From Chondrus crispus (Eukaryota; Rhodophyta; Florideophyceae; Gigartinales; Gigartinaceae), in NCBI RefSeq assembly GCF_000350225.1, contig NW_005179114.1:1-64000 (forward strand): DNA of 64,000 nucleotides. The letters run 5' to 3'. Under the pieces are notes generated by a model that was not told where the DNA came from, made no database searches, and saw only the letters and a list, made by a program, of their open reading frames with translations. A program made the position numbers and the translations under genes. This document shows positions 1-8,516 of the stretch, piece after piece. Numbering within the stretch: the stretch's first letter is position 1; each line of letters begins with the position of its first letter.

Positions 1-2
1 CC

Positions 3-2585
3 ACCGCGAGGAACACACGTCCACCCGCGTCCTTGTCCATCCCTGCCACCTCTTTTTCCACCCCGACCCCCACTCCGCCGAACTTGCCCGCGCCTACCCC
101 GGCCCTGTCGCACCCCGCCCAGACCCACTCGTCCCCGCCTTCCACCCTGCCGCTAACCTCAACCCCCATTCCGCCGCCGCCGGTAAGTGGCCCACCGCTT
201 GCGAATGCCCCCGCGTTTCAAAACTCCCCCGCATTCATCCCCGCGCCCCCGAGCCCGGGACTTACTGTCACCGCCCCGAACGCTCCCGCTGTCGATGACC
301 GACACCCTACCGCCAGCCTGGAGCAAGCAACCATGGAAATAGACCAGTCTATGCTCAACACATCCCAATCAATCTCACGGCAGAACGACATACCCGCAAT
401 CAATCCCGCCGCCATCGTGCAGGCTCCAGGCAACGGCACCGCCACTCATGAAAACGCTTCTGTTGACGCCGCCAAACCCACTGCGGGAGGAATCTCACCC
501 GCCTCAGTCCCGCGCCCATCAAATCCAAAAAAGCGTCCGCACCGAAGCATATCCCACGCCGAGAAGCGCCGCCTGTGTGAGCTTCAGGATCAGCACCCGG
601 AGGCGAGGCACAACTGCATTGCCAAGCTGTTCCTTGACGAGTCTGGTCACCGCGTTGAGCGCAGCACGGTCACGCGAGTGCTGCAGCGCAAGGATTTTTG
701 GCTCAAAGCCGGTACCACGGACTCCAACCGAAAGCGCCTCACCTCGCCACGCTTTCCCATCATCGAGGAGGCCATGTACGAGCTCATTCGCAACCGCGCG
801 CTCAGCCAATCGCTCCGGTCAAAGCTTCATGACCGGAACCTCATGCAGATCTCGCGCGAGATTGCAAGCGCAATGTCCGACAAGCACGGCAGTCTGGATA
901 AGAATTCCCCCAACTATTCGCCAAACCTCGCCCAATTTCGCGGCAGCCTTAGCTGGATTCAGTCTTTCAAGAAGCGCCATGCCCTCTTTCCCGAAGACGA
1001 CGAGTCCACGGACGGGTTCCAACTCCGTCCACCCGCATCTCCACTAATGGTCTACGACATCTGGCAGACAGAACTCAACATGAGCATCACCCAACGTGAA
1101 CTCGGAGACTATACCAGACTGGAAGATGTGTACATGCTGGAAGCCACCGTGCTTGCCACAACCGCCATGCCTGAACACGTGAAAGAAGCGAGTGTTAATA
1201 CACCGGCGGTAGCTTCCCAAGACGCAGATGCACCCAGTAATGATGACTTCGGTCTCATGAATGCCTCATACAACGATCGTGATTCTGGTTCTGGCGGCAT
1301 CGACTCTAGCGTGCCGAATTTCATTGACTTTCCACTTTCCTCACCAGGCTCGTCATGGAACGCCCAGCGTTCGAATAGCAGTAGCGGCCATGAGCCCCAC
1401 AGCGGCTTTTCGCAATCACAGCCACAAGATTCATTGACCTGCGCCTCCCCCAATGTCGACCGAGGTTCTCGAGACCAAGCATCGACCGCTCGCAATGCGG
1501 TTGATGAAGATGACATCGTAGTTGCGTTGTTGTGCTCCAACGCCATCGGGCAGCGTCCAGCCCCATGGCTAGTCGGAAGACGGCCTTTAAAGACAGTTGG
1601 GAAACGCGAAGGCGAGGTATGGCATGATTCCACGATCAGGTACTTTCACAACGCCAAGGGATGGCTCACTGCCCGCATCATAAAAAAGTGGCTCGTGGAG
1701 TTTGATGCCTCTGTGGACCGACCTGTTGCAGTGTTGACTAGTTTACTCACTCGATGCGACATTGACCTTCTGAAGCTGAAGAAGGTCTCTGTGATGCCGT
1801 TGCCTTCCACATCCTGGCACGGAAGGCATCGCAGCGCACCAATGTGGAGAAGCAAATCAAGTCCTCTCTACCACGGCATTGAGGAAACGTTTCGTACAAA
1901 GTACCGCTGCATGGTCATGAACAAGGCCATACAGACTGTTTGCCGCGGGACTCACGTGAAGCCCATACCCCTCAAGGCGACTGCTGGGATGATTTGGGAG
2001 GCTTGGGGGAATGTTCCTGTACCCGTCATCAGACGGGCTTGGAGGGACCTTTCTTACATGCCGGCGCGGCTGCACAGATCATGCGGCCAGCCCAGAATGA
2101 AGCCGGGAACTGTGAATGCACAAATTCATGAGCTGACAAAGTTGCTGCGGACGTACAAGGGTGCGCTAGCACAGACCTTTGGGGGCGTGCGCCACAGCGT
2201 TCGCCCTGCCGACATTGAATACGCGATCAACAACCCTGAAAAGTATGTATGGCTAGCAGCGGAATCGTCTGTATTTCATCCGAAGGGCACTGTGGCAGAC
2301 TTTGTTCGAAGTGTATGTTCAGCACAGAAGAGCAAGGACTATGGCATGGAGGACGTCAGCGTCCCTGGAAAATTCCCCACACCGCCTATTACGTCTTACG
2401 AGGAAGCCTTGTTGCTGACGAATAAGCTGGCGGAATTCATGAAGAATGATGAGGAGTTGAACAAAGAACAGAGTCTGTATCTCGTGAGCGCGTTGCAGCT
2501 TGAATTCAAGAGGCTCTACGATCATAGACAAGATACGGAGCAGACTAATGCGTGGCCAACAGCTAATGTACGGAGTAGCGTTTAG
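3..2585 (+). CDS. CENP-B/pogo transposase-derived protein, catalytically dead (5' end open)
   Basis: Residue numbers count from position 33. A Pro/Ala-rich disordered N-terminus (about 1-165) precedes two helix-turn-helix blocks (about 168-224 and 241-318) laid out like the CENP-B/Tc5 DNA-binding region. A low-complexity linker follows, then a DDE-fold-like core (about 495-690) with the pogo-family pattern of a hydrophobic CSNAIGQ strand, a YFHNAKGW block and a helical IWEAW tail. All three expected catalytic Asp positions are altered: the usual DETG site reads LEAT (about 364-373), the LLLDN strand reads AVLTSLL (about 566), and QPLDQG reads SPLYHG (about 610). The frame is nevertheless uninterrupted, which suggests a host gene that kept DNA binding but lost transposition. 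The frame is open to the window edge. The first in-frame ATG (333) has a good context, so either an upstream start or 333 is possible. I do not recognise a named orthologue. Confidence 0.72.
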   Translation, partial: TARNTRPPASLSIPATSFSTPTPTPPNLPAPTPALSHPAQTHSSPPSTLPLTSTPIPPPPVSGPPLANAPAFQNSPAFIPAPPSPGLTVTAPNAPAVDDRHPTASLEQATMEIDQSMLNTSQSISRQNDIPAINPAAIVQAPGNGTATHENASVDAAKPTAGGISPASVPRPSNPKKRPHRSISHAEKRRLCELQDQHPEARHNCIAKLFLDESGHRVERSTVTRVLQRKDFWLKAGTTDSNRKRLTSPRFPIIEEAMYELIRNRALSQSLRSKLHDRNLMQISREIASAMSDKHGSLDKNSPNYSPNLAQFRGSLSWIQSFKKRHALFPEDDESTDGFQLRPPASPLMVYDIWQTELNMSITQRELGDYTRLEDVYMLEATVLATTAMPEHVKEASVNTPAVASQDADAPSNDDFGLMNASYNDRDSGSGGIDSSVPNFIDFPLSSPGSSWNAQRSNSSSGHEPHSGFSQSQPQDSLTCASPNVDRGSRDQASTARNAVDEDDIVVALLCSNAIGQRPAPWLVGRRPLKTVGKREGEVWHDSTIRYFHNAKGWLTARIIKKWLVEFDASVDRPVAVLTSLLTRCDIDLLKLKKVSVMPLPSTSWHGRHRSAPMWRSKSSPLYHGIEETFRTKYRCMVMNKAIQTVCRGTHVKPIPLKATAGMIWEAWGNVPVPVIRRAWRDLSYMPARLHRSCGQPRMKPGTVNAQIHELTKLLRTYKGALAQTFGGVRHSVRPADIEYAINNPEKYVWLAAESSVFHPKGTVADFVRSVCSAQKSKDYGMEDVSVPGKFPTPPITSYEEALLLTNKLAEFMKNDEELNKEQSLYLVSALQLEFKRLYDHRQDTEQTNAWPTANVRSSV

Positions 2586-3547
2586 GGACTATAGATAGAC
2601 CCCGTGAAAGGGAACATGGCGAGCTGCGCATTTACCTCCAAGTTTAACTTTCTGATACACGCGGCCACTCAGCACTGCGGTTCATAGATTTCGTCAAGTC
2701 GCACGTGCAGTTGACAGGGGCGACGCCAAAAGTTGCACCACATCAGTCGTGGAGCAACTGTGTACGAGAAATAAACACGCTTATTTTTTGGCTGGCTGTG
2801 GCTTTTGCTTTGCAAGAACTCGCGGCACCTTGAAGAGTCGGCACTAATAGTGTCGTAACCCAGGTCTAATGCCGTATAAATGCGGCGCCGCGAAGGTGAA
2901 CCCCCTTATGTCCAGGAGGTAACATGTTTATAGATTGCAAATCAAAACGGCCCTAGCGCTTGCGGCCTCGAGCTTAGCAGTATCGAGAGCGGCAGTGTGA
3001 AGCTCATCATCCATGAAACCGCAGTGCAATGTCTGCCAAAATTCCCGGATGACATGTGCCTCTCATTTTCTACTCCGCTCCATGGCTCGTACCGTATATC
3101 TAAAAACTCTCCAGCACCGATAGAAGCCAAAATATAGATACCATGGAATAGTATGCCGAACGTCTCTGGCGGGCCCATCTGGACAAGTCGGCCGAATAAA
3201 TGAGCGCTACCCTTGCGGATGTCCTCCTGGACTGTGGTCGACCTGGACTGTGGTCGAATTCTTCATTTAGAAATGATGACGCGATCCGTAGCATTTGCCC
3301 AGGATCTCCTAGCGCTATATCACCTGAATGACCGGAAGAATTCCGTTGTGATCTCCTGAAGAACGGACTTCTGACCGCAAATCTTTGTGAGCAACCATCG
3401 TCAGGTCCGCAACGAACTCTAAACGTTTTACGCTCGAAAACAGTTTCAAGGGACCAGGCCCATGCCTCTTCAACAGAAGCGTTGCGTTATGCGATTTGAG
3501 CGCTTCGGGGTACGACGTCTTCATGTCGTGGCGCTCGTACCTCTCAT

Positions 3548-3548
<1 letters not shown>

Positions 3549-3580
<32 letters not shown>
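3549..3580 (+). repeat. 32-nt uninterrupted C homopolymer
   Basis: An uninterrupted C run of 32 bases, far longer than any other homopolymer in the window. The opposite strand is G32, able to form G-quadruplexes. Exact length is uncertain because sequencing and assembly handle such runs poorly. Confidence 0.9.
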
Positions 3581-3584
<4 letters not shown>

Positions 3585-3953
3585 ACTTTGAGGTCTGCCT
3601 GCAAGCGGCGATACAGTGCGGGAGGCTGGCATGCGCGGAAGAATTCGCAAATTCTTCTACACCTATGTTGATATCGCGCGTGGTTGGCCGGTCGCTAATG
3701 ACAGTTGGGCTGGTTTGGATTCACTTAACGCAACTCCAGTGATATGTTCATGGAAGCGCCACGCTTGCAGCGACCCCTGGAGATGTTGCCATACAGCTTG
3801 CCAGAGGAGAACAGAGTAGACACCAAGAAGGGCGGAAGCGGGCTGTTCGAATGGTGGGTGCGAGCATATCTAGCCATAAACGCAATCAACGCCGTAAAGA
3901 TATGAGGCACAGCTTGGGCAGGAGCGAGAATGTGGCGTGCTTGAGTTTGACGT

Positions 3954-3997
3954 CAATGGGAACGAAGTTTGCAAAGTGGCCTGCAGGACGTTTTTAT
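3954..3997 (+). repeat. 44-bp direct repeat, copy 1
   Basis: Identical to 4294-4337 over 44 bases and exactly 340 bases upstream of it. The flanks are unrelated, so this is not simply one large tandem duplication. No coding or RNA signature is seen. Confidence 0.85.
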
Positions 3998-4293
3998 TTC
4001 CGGTCAGAGACCGGAGCCATTCGCTGTTATATAAAATCTCGGCGGGATCCGAACGATGAAGTCTGAGAGAAGCAGCATGCGCCACGCGGACCCATTTGCT
4101 TCAGAAGAGACACTGCTATCAATAGCTTCGTCCCGTAGCTGCAGGCAGCAAGAATTGTTCTGTCCGAAACCGGGCAGCAGGCTTCAATACTTGTACAGTA
4201 GTGTGCGTTCGTGAAACGTCTGAAGGTGCTTCTGGAATTCACTAGATGGCTCCTTTTTGTTGGATGCTTGTGAAAACATGATTTGGAACCTGC

Positions 4294-4337
4294 CAATGGG
4301 AACGAAGTTTGCAAAGTGGCCTGCAGGACGTTTTTAT
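4294..4337 (+). repeat. 44-bp direct repeat, copy 2
   Basis: Second copy of the 44-bp sequence at 3954-3997. It is followed by a near-repeat of its own TTTTTAT end. Confidence 0.85.
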
Positions 4338-4655
4338 CCCTTTTTATTTCTGAATAAATCATACACATGGTGCATGCACCCCACCCAACATCGGTGCTAC
4401 GGTAGGGAGAGCGGACAGCCTCGCCGCCTTTCCTTGTGTTCGGCTCGGCTCTTTGTTCTTCTCCACTATCGTTCAGCTTTTCCGTGTAGTCTCTCAGCTG
4501 CCCCGTCTGGATCCTCGGCTCTCACTCCCTCCACCATTACTGCATGCCTTGGCATGCGGGGCCGGGGAATTCTTTCAGATGAGAAACGAGTCCCACCGCA
4601 GCAAGTGATACAACTCAACTGTTGTCCAACGACGTAAGAAACGCCGACACTCGCC

Positions 4656-5615
4656 ATGGCGTATCGCCTACCGACTGATCGCCGTGAGGCGGCGATGACA
4701 GCGCACAATACATCCTACCTCGACGATTTTCTAGATCAAATCGAGCCACTTCCAGCAAACACGAAGAGCCTATTCCACGAGATGCGCCAACTTGATGACC
4801 GCATCGATACAACAGTTGGCGAGGCCGACATGACTTTGAAAGAGGCCATTTCTCGGGCAACGACAAAAGGTGTGGCGCTGGAGAATGTGAAGCGCACCTT
4901 CCACGAATTCGTACATCTCCAAACATCGGCCGCCGAGTTTGCAGACAAAAAAGTGCGCATCGCGAAAGAAGCTCGAGATAATGTACTTGAGTCGCTCAAT
5001 GACATCAACGAGAAGCTCGTGGATTTTGAATCCCAGCTGCGACGGGAAGGGCGATGGCCGGGTATGGAAAAGGGCAGTGAGATCAAGAGGGAGGAGAAGC
5101 GATTGAGCAAGGCCGCTTCAAATATGCCTGAGAGACCCCCCAGCAGAGTACCAAGCAGAGCGCCCAGCAGGTCGCCGCCACCGGATCCTGGGAGGGTCAG
5201 GGAGAAGTCAAGACGGCGAGAGGTTGTGGTCAGCGCCACAACTCCGCGAGCAGCCGCGCTCGCCGCAAGGGTCAAAGAAGAAGCAGAGAAGGCGGAACAG
5301 CTTGAGAAGGAGCGCGCGGATGTCGACGTTAAACCTCCGGCAAAAATGAAAGGCAATGAGAGTATTGATAAGGATGGAGACGTAGTTATGGCGGGACTGC
5401 AGCACGCAGGTGAAGAGAACGTGGAAGTGTATTGCACGTGCAGGAAGGTTTCATACGGGGATATGGTTGCGTGCGACGGGAAGAATTGTCTGATTGAGTG
5501 GTTTCATTATGAGTGTGTTGGGATTACGGTTGAGCCGAAAGGCACTTGGTATTGCCCGGATTGCGTCGCTTCTATGAAGAAGAAGGGTCCGGGCGGGAGA
5601 CGAAAAGCTTCGTAA
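4656..5615 (+). CDS. ING: ING-family PHD-finger chromatin protein
   Basis: A 319-aa protein with the full ING layout. The N-terminal helical domain (about 18-120) contains the YLDDFLDQIEPLP block used for acetyltransferase/deacetylase complex assembly. A basic, Ser/Pro-rich linker follows. A C-terminal PHD finger (about 258-302) has all eight Cys4-His-Cys3 zinc ligands and the family signature of a Cys-x-Cys start, WFHYECVGI and a WYCPDC end. ING PHD fingers read histone H3 trimethylated on Lys4 and act in the nucleus, so that role follows from family membership. The ATG at 4656 is in good context (cgccATGg); a second ATG at 4695 lies just before the conserved helix and could be an alternative start. 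No intron is needed. Confidence 0.95.
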   Translation: MAYRLPTDRREAAMTAHNTSYLDDFLDQIEPLPANTKSLFHEMRQLDDRIDTTVGEADMTLKEAISRATTKGVALENVKRTFHEFVHLQTSAAEFADKKVRIAKEARDNVLESLNDINEKLVDFESQLRREGRWPGMEKGSEIKREEKRLSKAASNMPERPPSRVPSRAPSRSPPPDPGRVREKSRRREVVVSATTPRAAALAARVKEEAEKAEQLEKERADVDVKPPAKMKGNESIDKDGDVVMAGLQHAGEENVEVYCTCRKVSYGDMVACDGKNCLIEWFHYECVGITVEPKGTWYCPDCVASMKKKGPGGRRKAS

Positions 5616-6292
5616 GACGGATAAAGTAAAGGCTCACTTCTTTATTTGTATAGCTGTAATGGAAAAGCTCATCACTGCGTTTAGTTGTGCACTTTCGGGA
5701 TGGTATGGGCAGTCTGCGTGGCACAGTTGTATTAGACGCTGCGCTTCGAAATGCCGGACAAGTGTCTATGGCACACCATAGCATCACTATTGACATGCGC
5801 TTGGAAACGGCTTTGCACTCTGTAGCCACGTTGTGAAGGCGTTTAGTGATAAAAAGCGGATGCAATCTTGGACATGTATCCACACGGGTGTTTTTGTCCC
5901 TTTCAACATCACAAGTGCGGGCGAGTATGGTCTTGACTTCTGGGAGCTGCAGGTCATTTGCTGGATCAGCAGGTCCTGGACACGTGCTGCACATACCAGT
6001 GCAGTGGCAGTGCGTGCCTACTACTTGTAGGCACATAGAATGCGGTTTGCATGCCCTTTCGTTATTGGCTCTAAAGAGGCGAGGGTTTCACTTGAATCTG
6101 AGATTTTTCCGTACGTGATCACGTTGGGGTTTTTGTAGGCAACAGTCTATTTCTTTATAACTCAGGGTTGGCGTGCCCAGCGTGCAGCAGTATCTTTAGT
6201 TCATCCGGCTACAGCAGCGATTCTTAACTATCATCTTACACACCACCACCACCCGCTGCCAACAGCTCCACTACTTTGAGAAAGGCGAACCA
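5616..6292. other. intergenic spacer, ING to small spliced gene
   Basis: No gene-like frame. The 3' flank of ING lies at the left; the right end is the leader of the gene starting at 6293. Confidence 0.5.
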
Positions 6293-7215
6293 ATGGCTTT
6301 CCTACCCGTCCCCCAGCTACTGCCTGGATTGACGCGCCAGACTCGATCCCGAGCCATGATGTGCGCGACATCGCCAGATAAGGAAGCTTCAAAGGACGAG
6401 TCCTCAGAGGTACAACCCACCAAAAGTGACAATACCTCTGCGCCAGCGGCAGCTGGCAAAGACTATTCACCAGAAGAAATCGCGAAGATGAAAAGGATCC
6501 GAATGTTGAGGTTCACTAATCGAAGAGTAGGTATTGCACCGCATGTGGGGTTCCTTTATCAGCGTTGAAAAGAGCCTCGTTAGACTAGAACAGTCACTAA
6601 CCTTCTTTGCGCAATGTTTGCGAATCAAATCGGCGAGTGATGCAGTACTCCTAGGGCGTCTAAGATCCCGGAGCAGGTTTCGACGCGTTTGTGCTCATTC
6701 CATATTGCAGACCAAGAACTGCGGAGTAGATGCAAATGACCCGTCAAAGCTGAAACCCGCTATAGAAACGAGTAAACGTTCTCCACAGTGCTTACATGTC
6801 GATTTGCTGTGCTTATATGTTAACCACCTCCTTCGTGGAACGTACCGATGTTTTAGACTGATCATGAATCCCTACGAGCGCATCCCTAGTTTGTCCATGC
6901 CGAAATTTCGTCTTTCGATTTACACATTTACGTTGCCAACCCCGTGTTGACCTGTCGCAGAAAATTGTACTGGGGAAAACGGTCATCTTCCAACTTGAAA
7001 GGGGTTTTCATCTGTAGTTTGTTTGCAGAGAAAAAATCAACTGAAACCTGTGCAGGTTCCACAACAAGCCCCGAGAATATAGCTTTACGCACAAGGCGCA
7101 CCTGCCAGATGGTTTTGCGCGCTCGGGTCTTACCAAAAGGGCAAAGGCAACTGAACTGTACAAGGCTATATCAGATCACATTAGCCTCAGCTATGAAGTG
7201 CAGGAAGTGCAATAA
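6293..7215 (+). CDS. small spliced gene, probably organelle-targeted, function unknown
   Basis: My model joins 6293-6510 and 7056-7215 (125 aa). Exon 1 starts at ATG 6293 (accaATGg) and encodes a Ser/Thr/Arg-containing leader without early acidic residues, consistent with a transit peptide. A charged segment ending in KMKRIRMLR follows. The intron (545 nt) begins AG|GTTCAC, ends TGTGCAG and sits in phase 2. Joining it restores one codon and reads on into FHNKPREYSFTHKAHLPDG and a helical C-terminus that stops at 7213-7215. Exon 2's frame has a stop just upstream of the acceptor, which supports that boundary. The donor resembles that of the NVL gene. I recognise no family. The basic, aromatic-rich core could suit a small plastid ribosomal or complex-assembly protein, but that is a guess. 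Confidence 0.6.
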
Positions 7216-8516
7216 ATAGCGCATGGATCGCACCATCAGGCTGAAGCTCTTATTAATATCAGGAAAGCAGAAGCCGAACATAGCCTCCCCTTAATGTGGG
7301 TCGGAGTTTCCAATGACGATGCACTAGACTGTGCGGTCTTTTGCGCATGGTTATAATTGTGCGGTAACGAGATGGGCGGTGTTGATATTCGGAGACCCGA
7401 GGTTAAAGTTGATAGGACCTCCGCACTGTTTTGCAGTTCGCTAGCTTTAAGAGACGCAGAAGGCGGCCTAGAAGAGATCCTATGGCGGATATTTGAAGTC
7501 ATCTGTTGAGTCGCAATAGTCGTCGCGAGGAAGAAGATACCAAGAAGCACAGTGTACCCTAGAAGATGATGGTTAGACGAAATGCGTCCAACTGCAGACC
7601 TCCCAGAAGAGCTAAATGGTGGATTGACCGGCAATGTTTGAAGTTGATGACAAGAACTTCCCCAGAGGCGTGGCTGAATAGTACTCTTCGTCGGTACTAG
7701 ATGTTTCGCTTCCCGTGTGTGGTGTGTTGGAGACAAATAGCCTCAGATGGGGGTTATTGTCCGACTGTCTATTATGGAGTTACGTTTGTTGGGTCAGAAT
7801 GGAAACTGTAACCCCAGCACCAGTACTGAATTGCGTTTACGATTGCCCACATCTCAATGGGCGCGACCGTCCTTCGGGTTGGTTTTCAGGAAGGCCTAGC
7901 GAAGGTGCAGTTTTATGCATAGATGAAAACTTCTTTCTTTGACATCCTTAAACCAAATATATATATTAAAATGTCAATGCGCAATTCATAACCCATTGAC
8001 TCCGTGGGCTTTCAATGAGTTCAATGAATCCGTTGCATCGATGGTACGCAAGATGTCAATACTACTGTACAGTACAGTGTATTACAATTACCTTCGAGTA
8101 CAGTAATGGTGTCCCAACTTGGCCTTTGAAATTAAATTAGCACTTTAATTTATGTATATTTGCGACAACAAGGGCTGGACCCATATGGTATGAGGCAAAA
8201 AGAAGGTCCCTTGGCTTGACGCCAGCTGTCGGGTTGCGCTACAGTACCCTTGTACCGTACTTATTGTGCGTTATGGGAGACTTATCATATTCCGCATTGA
8301 GACTACTTATCCCCTCGCACAAAGGGCAGCTCCCTGAGGCAGGCTCAGACTGCGCAAGTCTCCATACACGGCATGCCTCGTTTGAACTTGCTTGCGCTGA
8401 GCCGCATCGCCCCACCAAGGCAGAGCGACTGTCTTCCAGAAGATCGTGACCTGCACCTTGATACTCTCCAGAAGCACACGCCTCTTTAGTTTGGAGTTGC
8501 ATCAAAGTTTTCGGGT
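7216..8516. other. intergenic region
   Basis: No well-supported gene. A minus-strand open frame of 166 codons (7736-7236) includes a hydrophobic stretch, but it has no upstream ATG and no recognisable domain. Around 7960-8160 the DNA is AT-rich. Confidence 0.4.

Larger units (their letters stand above)
2586..4655. other. intergenic region with poly-C tract and short direct repeats
   Basis: I see no convincing gene. It contains a 16-bp tandem duplication around 3226-3256, a pure C run at 3549-3580, and two 44-bp direct repeats at 3954-3997 and 4294-4337. The last 250 bases before 4656 are presumably the ING promoter and leader. Confidence 0.6.

Noticed and set aside
448..1047. 199-codon frame overlapping the pogo-like gene
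   Set aside because: Alternative frame of a GC-rich coding sequence; Ser/Arg/Thr composition typical of a shadow.
4736..5437. 233-codon minus-strand frame opposite the ING gene
   Set aside because: Ser-rich shadow of the coding strand; the plus-strand PHD protein is certain.
7236..7736. Minus-strand 166-codon frame with a hydrophobic segment
   Set aside because: No ATG before codon 78, no domain, and no splice partner identified; kept only as a note in the intergenic entry.
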